This document shows positions 17,660-26,633 of a stretch of 64,000 nucleotides of DNA, in pieces. The DNA comes from Paramylibacter kogurei (GTDB lineage Bacteria > Pseudomonadota > Alphaproteobacteria > Rhodobacterales > Rhodobacteraceae): the NCBI RefSeq assembly GCF_002742285.1, contig NZ_MDGM01000007.1, forward strand, positions 363,501-427,500, read 5' to 3'. The stretch's first letter is position 1. Every line of letters begins with the position of its first letter. Below the pieces are notes generated by a model, which saw only the letters and a program-made list of their open reading frames with translations, did not search any database and was not told where the DNA came from. The translations under genes were made by a program, and so were the position numbers.

Positions 17660-17673
17660 TGTGGAGGGGTAAA

Positions 17674-17970
17674 ATGACACCTGATCAAAAACGCGCCGCA
17701 GAGATTTTGGCAGGTCACCGCGAAAGCATCGACCGCCTTGATGCGATCCTGATTTACACATTGGGTGAACGTTTCAAACACACTCAGGCCGTGGGCAAGC
17801 TTAAGGCAGAACATGCCCTGCCCCCGTCCGATCCCGCGCGCGAAGCGCAACAAATCGATCGTTTGACAGATCTGGCAAATCGCGCCGATCTCGACCCGAA
17901 ATTCGCCAAGGAATTTTTAAATTTCATTATCAGCGAAGTAATACAACACCACAAGAAACACCAAGAATAA
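17674..17970 (+). CDS. Chorismate mutase, AroQ type, monofunctional
   Basis: A 98-residue all-helical enzyme converting chorismate to prephenate for Phe/Tyr synthesis. The expected active-site pattern is visible: RESIDRLD (first Arg), ERFKH (second Arg), GKLKAEH (Lys) and DPAREAQQ (Arg/Glu). The start ATG 17674 follows GGAGGGG; the longer open frame upstream overlaps the acetyltransferase gene and is rejected. It lies between the ffh-GNAT pair and rpsP, with a short repeat and hairpin in its leader. Confidence 0.93.
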   Translation: MTPDQKRAAEILAGHRESIDRLDAILIYTLGERFKHTQAVGKLKAEHALPPSDPAREAQQIDRLTDLANRADLDPKFAKEFLNFIISEVIQHHKKHQE

Positions 17971-17972
17971 CA

Positions 17973-17984
17973 GGGGCTTGCCCC
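17973..17984 (+). promoter_or_regulatory. GGGGC/GCCCC hairpin between chorismate mutase and rpsP
   Basis: GGGGCTTGCCCC lies directly after the chorismate mutase stop and about 26 bases before rpsP. It could attenuate read-through or protect the rpsP transcript. Confidence 0.4.
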
Positions 17985-18010
17985 GTTAATAGCTTTTAGG
18001 AGAAAACATC

Positions 18011-18424
18011 ATGGCTATGAAAATCAGACTCGCCCGCGGCGGTTCAAAAAAACGTCCTTTCTATCGCGTTGTTGCAGCAGACAGCCGCATGCCACGCGAT
18101 GGTCGTTACATCGAAAAATTGGGCACATATAACCCATTGTTGCCAAAAGACAGCGAAGAGCGCGTGCAATTGAACATGGAACGCGTGAAATACTGGTTGG
18201 GCGAAGGCGCACAACCATCAGACCGCGTACGTCGCTTCCTAGAGGCCGCTGGCGATCTACCAAAAACAGAACGCAACAACCCAAACAAAGCGAAACCAGG
18301 CAAAAAAGCCCAAGAACGCCTTGACGAAAAAGCAGCAGCAGCCGAAGCCGCAGCAGAGGCCGCAAAGGCACCTACCGAAGCACCTGCTGAAGAAGCACCA
18401 GCAGAAGAATCCGCTGCTGAATAA
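18011..18424 (+). CDS. rpsP: 30S ribosomal protein S16
   Basis: A 137-residue ribosomal protein. The core S16 fold occupies residues 1-85 ([31 protein letters not shown]). The tail after about residue 100 is an Ala/Glu-rich low-complexity extension, longer than the ~82-residue E. coli protein but common in alphaproteobacteria. The start has an AGGAGAAAAC site. It belongs to the conserved rpsP-rimM-trmD-rplS group, here with bluB inserted after it. Confidence 0.97.
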   Translation: MAMKIRLARGGSKKRPFYRVVAADSRMPRDGRYIEKLGTYNPLLPKDSEERVQLNMERVKYWLGEGAQPSDRVRRFLEAAGDLPKTERNNPNKAKPGKKAQERLDEKAAAAEAAAEAAKAPTEAPAEEAPAEESAAE

Positions 18425-18447
18425 ATTGTTCATTTCGGGGGAATGTC

Positions 18448-19077
18448 ATGCGTGAATTTTCAGCGGCATTTCAAACCGAATTGATGGAATTGTTGAAGTG
18501 GCGCCGCGATGTGCGCCACTTCAAAACCGACCCTATCCCCCTTGATTTATTACAAAAATGTTTGAACGCGTTTCAAACATCGCCTTCTGTTGGCCTGTCG
18601 GAACCGTGGCGCATTGTGCGCATCACATCCCCTGATTGCCGCGCAAAAGCGTTGGATAATTTCACCATCGCAAATGCCGATGCGCTTCGTGGATACAGCG
18701 ACGAGCGGGCGCAAACCTATGCCTCGTTAAAACTGTCTGGCATGCGCGATGCGCCCGAACAACTCGCTATATTTTGTGATGAATCCACGCTCAAAGGTGC
18801 AGGATTAGGCGCGCAATCCATGCCCGAAATGCGCCGCTATTCTGTGGTTGCCGCGATCATGAATTTTTGGCTGGTCACGCGGGCAAACGGATTGGGGCTT
18901 GGCTGGGTTTCGATCCTTGATCCAGATCAGTTGCGCCGCGATTTGGACGTATCCGATGATTGGGCATTGGTTGCATATTTGTGTATCGGCTGGCCCGAAT
19001 ATGAAACGCTGACACCTGAATTGGAAACTGTTGGTTGGGAAACACGTGCACCCGAAATCACATTGATTGAAAAATAA
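18448..19077 (+). CDS. bluB: 5,6-dimethylbenzimidazole synthase
   Basis: A 209-residue flavin-destroying enzyme that converts FMNH2 and O2 into the lower ligand of vitamin B12. It has the nitroreductase-like fold with WRRDVRHFKTDPIP, TSPSVGLSEPWRIVRI (flavin site) and the family-specific YASLKLSGMRDAPEQLAIF. It sits between rpsP and rimM on the same strand, 23 bases after rpsP; its presence suggests B12 synthesis or remodelling elsewhere in the genome. Confidence 0.95.
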   Translation: MREFSAAFQTELMELLKWRRDVRHFKTDPIPLDLLQKCLNAFQTSPSVGLSEPWRIVRITSPDCRAKALDNFTIANADALRGYSDERAQTYASLKLSGMRDAPEQLAIFCDESTLKGAGLGAQSMPEMRRYSVVAAIMNFWLVTRANGLGLGWVSILDPDQLRRDLDVSDDWALVAYLCIGWPEYETLTPELETVGWETRAPEITLIEK

Positions 19078-19145
19078 ATCACCATTTCATTCAGCCGCCA
19101 ATCACAGTATGAAAAACCCAAATAGATTTAAAAGGCTATGACGAC

Positions 19146-19658
19146 ATGACCGCACAAGACCGTATTTGCATTGGCGCAATCCAAGGCGCGTTTGGCGTGA
19201 AAGGCGAAGTGCGCATCAAAAGTTTCTGCGCCGATCCCGCCGCAATTGGTGATTATGGTTTGCTCACGAACGAAGATGCCACCATGAGCTTTGATCTGCG
19301 CATCGTAGGGCCAATAAAAAATGGGTTTTCAGCACGGATCAAAGGCGTGCAATACAAAGATCAGGCCGATGCGTTGAACGGCACCACATTGTGGATCGCA
19401 CGTGATGCATTACCTAATTTACCCGACGATGAATATTACCATTCGGATCTGATCGGGTTGGATGTGTTTGATACGGGCGGTGAAAAAATCGGGCGCGTGA
19501 TTAGTGTGCATGATCATGGCGCCGGCGATATTTTGGAAATCAGCACCCCCAAAACAAAATCGAATGTGGCGCTTTTGCCGTTCACAAAGGCGGCCGTGCC
19601 GACCATTGATTTAGCAACCAAACGCATCATCGCCGACCCTCCCGAAGGCGTGTTTTAA
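19146..19658 (+). CDS. rimM: Ribosome maturation factor RimM
   Basis: A 170-residue 30S assembly factor that binds S19. The N-terminal barrel starts with IGAIQGAFGVKGEVRIKSF, and the C-terminal PRC-barrel domain starts with DEYYHSDLIGLDVF. It is followed after three bases by trmD, as in most bacteria. Confidence 0.95.
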   Translation: MTAQDRICIGAIQGAFGVKGEVRIKSFCADPAAIGDYGLLTNEDATMSFDLRIVGPIKNGFSARIKGVQYKDQADALNGTTLWIARDALPNLPDDEYYHSDLIGLDVFDTGGEKIGRVISVHDHGAGDILEISTPKTKSNVALLPFTKAAVPTIDLATKRIIADPPEGVF

Positions 19659-19661
19659 TTC

Positions 19662-20468
19662 ATGGCCGATAAACCTAGCAAATCCCATGGCCGCCTTGCG
19701 GTGCGCCCAACGTTGAAACCGACCGAGCTGATGACAGAGCGCCCCGATCTTGCGGGGGCTTGGAAAGTGAAAATCGTAACCTTGTTCCCCGAAACTTTCC
19801 CAGGTGTTTTGGGCAGCTCGCTTACCGGCAAGGCATTGCAAGATGGTTTGTGGCAATTGGAAACGATTGAATTGCGCGGCTTTGGCATTGGCAAACACAA
19901 AGATGTGGATGCCAAACCGGCGGGCGGTGGTGCGGGTTTGGTTTTAAAACCCGATGTTGTTGGCCCCGCAATGGAACAGGCCCGTCGCGGAACACCCGTT
20001 AATCCCAAAGCTTGGCCAGTGATTTACATGTCGCCGCGCGGCAAACCATTCACCCAAGAAATGGCGCAAAATTTTGCCAAGGCCGAAGGCATGACCGTGT
20101 TGTGCGGGCGGTTTGAGGGTGTCGATGAACGCGTATTGGAAGAATACAATATCCAAGAAGTTTCCATCGGTGATTTCGTCCTCACGGGCGGTGAAATTGC
20201 AGCGCAGGCCATGATCGATGCCACCGTGCGTTTGTTGCCTAATGTGTTGGGCAACGCGGATTCCACAGTTGAAGAAAGCTTTTCAAACGGTTTGTTGGAA
20301 CATCCGCAATATACCAAACCCACCGAATGGAAGGGGCGCAAAATCCCCGAAGTGCTGCAATCTGGTCATCATGGCAAGGTTGACGCATGGCGGCGCGAAC
20401 AATCAGAAAAAATCACAAAAGAACGCCGCCCCGATTTATGGGCCGCACATTTGGACAAAGAGGATTAG
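19662..20468 (+). CDS. trmD: tRNA (guanine-37-N1)-methyltransferase
   Basis: A 268-residue SPOUT methyltransferase that protects reading frame by m1G37 formation. Motifs: VTLFPETFPGVL, AGGGAGLVLKPD, LCGRFEGVDERV and the knot loop SIGDFVLTGGEIAA. It carries about 33 residues of extra N-terminus before VKIVTLFP compared with E. coli; the ATG at 19662 follows rimM directly, and an internal Met at residue 24 is an alternative start. It is followed after two bases by an MFS gene. Confidence 0.96.
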   Translation: MADKPSKSHGRLAVRPTLKPTELMTERPDLAGAWKVKIVTLFPETFPGVLGSSLTGKALQDGLWQLETIELRGFGIGKHKDVDAKPAGGGAGLVLKPDVVGPAMEQARRGTPVNPKAWPVIYMSPRGKPFTQEMAQNFAKAEGMTVLCGRFEGVDERVLEEYNIQEVSIGDFVLTGGEIAAQAMIDATVRLLPNVLGNADSTVEESFSNGLLEHPQYTKPTEWKGRKIPEVLQSGHHGKVDAWRREQSEKITKERRPDLWAAHLDKED

Positions 20469-20470
20469 CC

Positions 20471-21616
20471 ATGCAAATCCGAAGCCCATGGCGCGCGGTT
20501 AGTGCGATGTTTATTTTAAACGGTGGGCTTTACGGCGTTTGGGCATCACGCATCCCAACACTGGCAAATCTGCATGAATTAAGCGCATCTGGGCTGGGTT
20601 TATTATTGCTAGTCATGGCCGCGGGCGGTCTGGTTTCGTTTTCTATTGCAGGGCGAGCGGCCGACCATTTTGGTGCAAAAGATGCAAGCATTTATGGCGG
20701 TGTTGGTTGTGTTCTTGGCCTGATCGCGGTGGCGATCAGCCCCAATATTTTCACGCTTTCAATCGCAGTGTTCTTATACGGTGGATTTTTGGGCGGCACA
20801 GATGTTGCCATGAATGCATGGGCGGCAGAGGTCGAACGCGGTGCAAAACGCCCCATGATGGCCAGTTTTCATGCGATGTTTAGCCTTGGTGCAGGTATTG
20901 GTGCCAGCACTGGTTTTTTCGCCGCCAAACATGGACTTGCGCTGGGTACACATTTTGCGATTGTCGGCATTTTATTAGGCGCAATCACATTGTGGTTTGC
21001 GATGATCGCGTGGCAACCAAGCAAACGGCGATTAGAAAGCAAACCAAGCATGATCGCATTCCCCAAAGGGGTTTTATTGATCGTAGCGCTGATCGCGTTT
21101 TGCTGTTCCATCGGCGAGGGTGGTGTCGCGGATTGGAGCGCTTATATTTTGGTGGAAATGACCAACGCCACCGAATCCGCCGCCGCATTAGGATACACTG
21201 CGTTTTCCATCACAATGGTGATTGTGCGCCTGATGGCCGATCGCATGGTGGTACAAATCGGTGCGGTAAATGCCGCGCGCGCGGCAGGGGTTTTTGCCAT
21301 GATTGGCGTGATCTTTGTGGTCGCACCTGGTGCCTATATCCCCGCGCTCATCGGGTTTGCGTTGATGGGGGTTGGATACGCAGTGGTGATCCCATTAGCC
21401 TTTTCACGCGCGGCCAATGAACCGTCCATGAACCAAGGTGCGGCAATTGCCAGTGTGGCCACGCTTGGCTATGGCGGCATGTTGATCGGGCCACCCGTGA
21501 TTGGGTTTCTGGCAGAGCTGACAAATATCCGCTTTAGTTTTGGGATATTGGCGATTTTGGCAGGTTTTATCGTCTATTTCGCGGGATTTTTAGAACAAGG
21601 CGAAACTTCGGCGTGA
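20471..21616 (+). CDS. Major facilitator superfamily transporter
   Basis: A 381-residue inner membrane protein with about 12 predicted helices. The N-terminus MFILNGGLYGVWASRIPTLA and GRAADHFGAKDA (the MFS loop 2-3 pattern, degenerate) resemble the YbjJ/fucose-permease-like group. The start ATG 20471 lies two bases after trmD; the longer open frame from 20387 is rejected because it runs through trmD. It is inserted between trmD and rplS and is probably co-transcribed with the ribosomal genes. The substrate is unknown. Confidence 0.9.
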   Translation: MQIRSPWRAVSAMFILNGGLYGVWASRIPTLANLHELSASGLGLLLLVMAAGGLVSFSIAGRAADHFGAKDASIYGGVGCVLGLIAVAISPNIFTLSIAVFLYGGFLGGTDVAMNAWAAEVERGAKRPMMASFHAMFSLGAGIGASTGFFAAKHGLALGTHFAIVGILLGAITLWFAMIAWQPSKRRLESKPSMIAFPKGVLLIVALIAFCCSIGEGGVADWSAYILVEMTNATESAAALGYTAFSITMVIVRLMADRMVVQIGAVNAARAAGVFAMIGVIFVVAPGAYIPALIGFALMGVGYAVVIPLAFSRAANEPSMNQGAAIASVATLGYGGMLIGPPVIGFLAELTNIRFSFGILAILAGFIVYFAGFLEQGETSA

Positions 21617-21912
21617 AACACTTGATTGATGGTGCGATTCACCATATAGAGCGCCCACTTGGTATGGAAGAATCGCATTCATCCACATCATAGGCCACTG
21701 AAATTTGAGGGGTCGTTTGCATTTGGGCTTTCTTCTGCCCCGATAACAAATGAATTTGCGCATCGCGTACCCGATAATAACAAAGGCCGAAAACACGAAA
21801 CGTCGACCTGTATCTCTGGTGGGCTTACAGCAATGTAGGGACCCAAGCGAAGACCAAGAGCCCTGAGGACGGAAAATCACATCGCCATTCAGGCGGGCAA
21901 AAGGAAAACGTT
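21617..21912 (+). promoter_or_regulatory. Long structured leader upstream of rplS
   Basis: These 296 bases hold no convincing gene. Several short hairpins can be drawn: GGTG-CGATT-CACC (21631-21643), GGGC-N8-GCCC (21725-21740), and CUUAC-AGCAAU-GUAGG (21823-21838) enclosed by GGGCU/AGCCC. CCCGATAA occurs twice. The G- and A-rich last 90 bases look like a structured 5' UTR that could carry ribosomal-protein feedback. A promoter for rplS-rpmE is also expected here. This is inference. Confidence 0.4.
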
Positions 21913-22284
21913 ATGAACTTGCTAGCACAGCTTGAAGCTGAACAAATCGCAAGCCTTGGCAAAGATATCCCTGATTTCAAAGCAGGTGATACAGTGCGCG
22001 TAGGCTACAAAGTGACCGAGGGCAGCCGCTCTCGTGTTCAAAACTACGAAGGTGTATGCATTGCGCGTCAAGGCGGCGAAACAATCGCAGCATCTTTTAC
22101 AGTACGCAAAATTTCATTTGGTGAAGGCGTGGAACGTGTGTTCCCATTGTATTCAACAAATATCGACAATATCGAAGTTGTTCGCCGTGGCCGTGTGCGT
22201 CGTGCGAAACTTTACTACTTGCGTGATCGTCGTGGTAAATCTGCGCGTATCGCAGAACAAACCAACTACAAGCCTAAGAAATAA
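21913..22284 (+). CDS. rplS: 50S ribosomal protein L19
   Basis: A 123-residue ribosomal protein with the family pattern [33 protein letters not shown] and [23 protein letters not shown]. It is preceded by an AAAGGAAAAC site and by an unusually long leader. It is followed 12 bases later by rpmE. Confidence 0.97.
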   Translation: MNLLAQLEAEQIASLGKDIPDFKAGDTVRVGYKVTEGSRSRVQNYEGVCIARQGGETIAASFTVRKISFGEGVERVFPLYSTNIDNIEVVRRGRVRRAKLYYLRDRRGKSARIAEQTNYKPKK

Positions 22285-22296
22285 GGACCTGTTGAT

Positions 22297-22518
22297 ATGA
22301 AAAACGATCTGCACCCAGATTACCACACAATCACAGTAAAACTTACTGATGGTTCTACATACGAAACACGTTCAACATACGGCAAAGAAGGCGACGTTTT
22401 GGCGCTAGATATTGACCCGTCTGCACACCCAGCATGGACTGGTGGCAACCAGAAATTGATGGATGCCGGCGGCCGTGTTTCCAAGTTTAAGAAAAAATAC
22501 GACGGTTTGGGCTTCTAA
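22297..22518 (+). CDS. rpmE: 50S ribosomal protein L31
   Basis: A 73-residue L31. It begins [14 protein letters not shown] and ends [12 protein letters not shown]. The zinc-binding Cys residues of the C+ type are all missing, so this is the zinc-independent (C-) form, usual for this order. It is the last gene of the translation block and is closed by a strong terminator. Confidence 0.96.
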   Translation: MKNDLHPDYHTITVKLTDGSTYETRSTYGKEGDVLALDIDPSAHPAWTGGNQKLMDAGGRVSKFKKKYDGLGF

Positions 22519-22540
22519 GCTTACACCACATCATTTTTCG

Positions 22541-22573
22541 AAACGCCGTCCCAATTCGGGGCGGCGTTTTTCG
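22541..22573 (+). terminator. Terminator of rplS-rpmE
   Basis: An AAACGCCGTCCC/GGGGCGGCGTTT stem with a short loop runs into TTTTTCGTTT, 23 bases after the rpmE stop. Confidence 0.88.
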
Positions 22574-22649
22574 TTTCTGCGATGCGTTTGTCTGTTGATC
22601 TCGTGCAAAGGTTACATCATGAAGGCGCAAAAAGAAGTGCGAGGGAACA

Positions 22650-23450
22650 ATGTCACGTATTTTGGTATTCGGTAACGAAAAAGGTGGTGCAGGCAAATCG
22701 ACGATGGCGATGCATGTCACATCGGCGCTGCTTCATTCGGGTGCAAGTGTTGGCATTATGGATTTGGACATGCGCCAAATCAGCTTGAAACGATTTTTCG
22801 AAAACCGCGAAGCATTCGCAGCATCACACAAAGTCGATTTGCCCATGGCACGGATTGGTGAAATTGCTGCATTCGAAGACATCACCAGCCCCGGTTGGGA
22901 AAAACCAGCGTTTGAATCCGTGCTGACAGGTTTACAGGCGCAATGCGATTATGTTGTGGTTGATTGCCCAGGGGCGTTGACACCATTAAGCGCATTGGCA
23001 CATGCTGCGGCGGATACATTGATTACACCGCTCAACGACAGTTACATCGATTTTGATTTGCTCGCCCGTGTTGATCCCGAAACCAACGCCGTGAAGGGCC
23101 CGTCGATTTATTCCGAAATGGTATGGGATGCACGCAAGAACCGCGCATTGGCAGGGGGCAAGCCGATAGACTGGATCGTGGCGCGTAACCGATTGTCGTC
23201 CCTAAACATGCACAACAAACGCAAATTGGGTGATGCGCTTACTGATTTGTCCAAACGTATTGGTTTTCGCTTTGCTGCGGGCCTGTCTGATCGCGTGGTG
23301 TTTCGTGAATTATTTCCACAGGGTTTAACCCTGTTGGATCATAAATTGGTCAGCGAAATTCCAACGAAAATGTCCAATGTCGCCGCACGCCAAGAAGTGC
23401 GCGATCTGGTTTTGGAATTGAAACTGCCCGATTTGGAATTGGCGTTTTAA
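22650..23450 (+). CDS. mipZ: Division plane positioning ATPase MipZ
   Basis: A 266-residue ParA/MinD-type ATPase. The deviant Walker A is GNEKGGAGKSTMAMH (residues 8-22), followed by GIMDLDMRQ and VVVDCPGAL. The MipZ-specific segments SLKRFFENRE, PSIYSEMVWDARK and WIVARNRLSSL are present. MipZ forms a gradient from ParB at the poles and inhibits FtsZ, placing the septum at midcell. The start ATG follows GCGAGGGAACA. Its stop abuts the end of the convergent carboxypeptidase gene with no spacer. Confidence 0.95.
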   Translation: MSRILVFGNEKGGAGKSTMAMHVTSALLHSGASVGIMDLDMRQISLKRFFENREAFAASHKVDLPMARIGEIAAFEDITSPGWEKPAFESVLTGLQAQCDYVVVDCPGALTPLSALAHAAADTLITPLNDSYIDFDLLARVDPETNAVKGPSIYSEMVWDARKNRALAGGKPIDWIVARNRLSSLNMHNKRKLGDALTDLSKRIGFRFAAGLSDRVVFRELFPQGLTLLDHKLVSEIPTKMSNVAARQEVRDLVLELKLPDLELAF

Positions 23451-24926
23451 TCAGCCACCCGACAACACTGGCGTACAACGTTCAGATCGTGCATTCAAAC
23501 GCGCACATGCCTTGCTGGCGCGATCTTTGCTGATGCCAACAAACTGTGCGCGGTACAAGCGTTGACCTTTGATAATCGTGGGTTCGATTTTGCGCAACGC
23601 GCCATCAAGTGATCGCAAATCCGCCAAAGCGGTGCGCAACAAAACCTTTTCCGCCTGATAGCGAGAACCATATGCGCCAAGCTGTACGGCCCATGCCTTG
23701 CTTCCAGCGGTTGATGCAACGCGTTCCACAACAACGGGGCCAGATTCCACATACACGGCGGGTTCGGGTTCGAACGCTTCTGGTTGGGTGATTGCCTTGA
23801 CGATCATCGCTTCTTTTTCAACGATTGATGCGGCAGAAGCCACCTGAATTTCATCCACGGCTGCGGGTTCTGGTGTTGTTTTTTCCTGTAACGTGGCCAA
23901 ATTCGCAGCGATAATCGCCGCTTCGATTTGCTGTTGTTCTTTTGCGCTGACAGGTGGTTCTAGTGATGCCAATTGCGTTGGACGGCTGCGTGGCAATGGG
24001 CTTGTTTTCACTGCGACACGGCTTGGTGCCTTTTTGATCAGATCGCTCGCGTCACCCACTTTGATAACCTTGGGCTTTACCTTGATTGTTTTCTTGGGTT
24101 CAGATTTGGCGACACGCGTCACCGCTGATGCTCGCCCAAATCCAAGGTCCAACAGATTCGCCACACGTGTGTAACGATCCGCAGAACTTTTGCCGCCAAA
24201 CACAGTTGCAATCACGCGTTTGCCGTTTTGTTCCGCAGAAGCAACCAAGTTAAACCCAGCCGCAGACGTATATCCCGTTTTAATACCATCAGCACCGCGA
24301 TACCCGTTCAACAAACGACGGTTGGTGTTTGAAACCTTTTTGATCCCTGCATCCGTGGTTTTGCGGGAAAACAGGTTATAATATTCTGGGAAGTCATCCA
24401 TCAAACGTTGACCCAGAATTGTCATATCACGCGCAGTGGACATGTGCCCTGATTGGGTCAGACCATGTGCATTTTTAAACGTGGTGCGTTTCATGCCAAG
24501 CTTTCGCGCCTGACGTGTCATACGTTGTGCAAATGCTGCTTCGTTTCCTGAAATGGCCTCGGCCAATGCGGTTGCTGCGTCATTTGCAGATTTCACCGCG
24601 GTTGCACGAATCAAATGACGTACTTGCATGGTGGATCCCGCGCGCACGCCAAGTTTTGATGGTGGCTTTGATGCGGCATTTTTAGAAATTCTAACCTTGC
24701 TGTTGGCAGAAATTTCGCCGCGTTCGATCGCGCCAAACACCACATAAAGTGTCATCATTTTTGTTAATGATGCGGGATGCAATCGTGTGTCTGCATTGCG
24801 TGAATGCAATACCTTTCCCGATTTTGCATCAACAACCATCGCCGCATAGGGCGCAGCATGCGCAATTGTAGAAACAAATACTAAAATTAATGCGAGCACT
24901 GCCCCGCGGAACGCCTGATGACGCAT
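23451..24926 (-). CDS. D-alanyl-D-alanine carboxypeptidase with SPOR domain
   Basis: A 491-residue periplasmic penicillin-binding protein of family S11. A signal peptide (about 1-24, ending AHA) precedes the catalytic domain, which has SLTKMM (SxxK, Ser at about 53), SANDAA (SxN) and IKTGYTSAAG (KTG). After a Lys/Pro/Ala-rich linker (about 270-405) comes a C-terminal SPOR domain (about 415-488, starting AWAVQLGAYGS) that binds denuded septal glycan. It trims pentapeptides during cell-wall growth and probably localises to the division site. It is convergent with mipZ. Confidence 0.94.
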   Translation of the reverse strand: MRHQAFRGAVLALILVFVSTIAHAAPYAAMVVDAKSGKVLHSRNADTRLHPASLTKMMTLYVVFGAIERGEISANSKVRISKNAASKPPSKLGVRAGSTMQVRHLIRATAVKSANDAATALAEAISGNEAAFAQRMTRQARKLGMKRTTFKNAHGLTQSGHMSTARDMTILGQRLMDDFPEYYNLFSRKTTDAGIKKVSNTNRRLLNGYRGADGIKTGYTSAAGFNLVASAEQNGKRVIATVFGGKSSADRYTRVANLLDLGFGRASAVTRVAKSEPKKTIKVKPKVIKVGDASDLIKKAPSRVAVKTSPLPRSRPTQLASLEPPVSAKEQQQIEAAIIAANLATLQEKTTPEPAAVDEIQVASAASIVEKEAMIVKAITQPEAFEPEPAVYVESGPVVVERVASTAGSKAWAVQLGAYGSRYQAEKVLLRTALADLRSLDGALRKIEPTIIKGQRLYRAQFVGISKDRASKACARLNARSERCTPVLSGG

Positions 24927-25245
24927 CGGTTTCTCCGACGACTATTATTTAACTGCCTCTTGCCATCTCATTTTAACGGATGACTATTATGCGGACAGGC
25001 TAACATGCTTATCTTTTTGAGAAAACTGTTTATTTTCAAAGGGATTCATGGTGTCTTTCAGACAACACACCACAATATAGCGTGGAAAACCGCCCCAACG
25101 CACACTACACATGGTATGTTGTTGCGTATATTACCCCATAAATTGCGATTGTACCGCTCAATTTAATTTGACGCGCTATCCCTTTGATCTTCGTAAAATT
25201 TGGATATATATTGGTGTCTGATCTTTCAAAAACAGTCGAAAACAC
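24927..25245. other. Divergent intergenic region between carboxypeptidase and clpS
   Basis: This 319-base AT-rich spacer must contain both divergent promoters. I see no ORF, tRNA or strong terminator in it. TATATATTGG lies about 40 bases before clpS and could be part of a -10 region. Confidence 0.5.
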
Positions 25246-25581
25246 ATGATCCAAATTTTGGCACAGAATGGCGATGAAAACCCAGATGGCGATTTGGGTC
25301 TGGCAACCAAAACGCGCCCAAAAACGGCAAAGCCGCCGATGTATAAAGTCATGTTGTTAAACGACGACTATACCCCAATGGAATTTGTGGTCATGGTTTT
25401 GGAACGCTATTTTGGCATTTCCAGCACACAAGCCTATGAATTAATGATGACCGTGCACAAAAAAGGCTTGGCGGTTGTGGGTGTGTTTAGCTTTGAAATC
25501 GCAGAAACCAAAGTGATGCAAGTCATGGATGCCGCGCGCAAGCACGAACACCCGTTACAATGCACAATGGAAAAGGAATAG
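25246..25581 (+). CDS. clpS: ATP-dependent Clp protease adaptor ClpS
   Basis: A 111-residue N-end rule adaptor that delivers substrates to ClpAP. The core motif [18 protein letters not shown] is followed by the helix THVHKKG-like [16 protein letters not shown]. The start is fixed by homology to the unstructured N-terminal extension rather than by a strong ribosome-binding site. A methyltransferase gene follows 20 bases later. Confidence 0.95.
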   Translation: MIQILAQNGDENPDGDLGLATKTRPKTAKPPMYKVMLLNDDYTPMEFVVMVLERYFGISSTQAYELMMTVHKKGLAVVGVFSFEIAETKVMQVMDAARKHEHPLQCTMEKE

Positions 25582-25601
25582 GGTTTATACCCTGCCCCGA
25601 T

Positions 25602-26609
25602 ATGTCCCAAAAATCTCGTCTTTCGATTGCATTTGACGCTGGTCATCTTGAATTGCCAACTGGCAATGTTGTTGTCCTACGCGCCCATGCCGACCCTGTG
25701 TTAAAACGATTTGAAACCGTTGCAACGGTGCAATCATACAAACCTGAATATGACAGGCTGGAACAGATGGGCATATCCGTAAACAGCGAAATTCCAACCA
25801 ATGCTGATTCTGCAATTGTTGAACTAACCCGATCAAAGGGTGAAAATTTGGCAATGATTTCCTTGGCATATCAAATGTTGCCAGACGGTGGTGCGTTGAT
25901 CGTTGATGGTTCCAAAACCGATGGCATTGAAAGCATTTTGAAAACGCTGCGCAAATATTTACCCGTCGATGGCGTATTTTCAAAATCCCATGGCAAAACC
26001 ATTTGGGTGACGAAATCCAAAGATACACCAGATGAAATGCGCAAATGGGCAAATGCGATTGAACCGCGCAAAAACCAAGATGGTTTTTTCACCGCCGATG
26101 GGATGTTTAGCGCCGATCATATTGATCCCGCTTCGCAATTATTGATCGAACAAATAACCAAACCCCTTGCGGGTATGGGCGCCGATTTAGGTGCGGGATG
26201 GGGCTGGTTATCGCGCCAAGCATTGAGCGCACATGAAAAGATCAGCAAAATGGAATTGATCGAGGCGGAAAAAACCGCGCTTGAATGTGCAAAACGTAAC
26301 ATTGATGATCCGCGTGCATCGTTCCAATGGCAAGATGTGACAACGCTATCGGGTAAATCTCGATTTGATTTTGTTCTTTGCAATCCGCCATTTCATCAAT
26401 CCCGAAAAGCTGATCCAGAACTGGGCCGAAAATTCATCCGCAAAGCAAGTGAAATTTTGAACCCAAAGGGCACATTGTATTTGGTTGCCAATAAGCAGTT
26501 GGCATATGAAACCGTGTTGGATGAAACATTCCAATCCTGGGAATATATGGCGCAGACCGCCCAATACAAAACCATCCGCGCCGAACGCCCCAAAGCGTCT
26601 CGACGATAG
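25602..26609 (+). CDS. rsmC: 16S rRNA (guanine-1207-N2)-methyltransferase RsmC-like
   Basis: A 335-residue SAM-dependent methyltransferase with duplicated domains: a degenerate N-terminal half and a catalytic C-terminal half with GADLGAGWGWLSR (motif I) and FVLCNPPFHQ (the NPPF base-flipping motif). It probably makes m2G1207 in 16S rRNA. Met at 25602 is preferred; the open frame begins inside clpS. It is likely co-transcribed with clpS. Confidence 0.86.
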   Translation: MSQKSRLSIAFDAGHLELPTGNVVVLRAHADPVLKRFETVATVQSYKPEYDRLEQMGISVNSEIPTNADSAIVELTRSKGENLAMISLAYQMLPDGGALIVDGSKTDGIESILKTLRKYLPVDGVFSKSHGKTIWVTKSKDTPDEMRKWANAIEPRKNQDGFFTADGMFSADHIDPASQLLIEQITKPLAGMGADLGAGWGWLSRQALSAHEKISKMELIEAEKTALECAKRNIDDPRASFQWQDVTTLSGKSRFDFVLCNPPFHQSRKADPELGRKFIRKASEILNPKGTLYLVANKQLAYETVLDETFQSWEYMAQTAQYKTIRAERPKASRR

Positions 26610-26633
26610 CGAAATTCAAACAAGGAAACTGAA

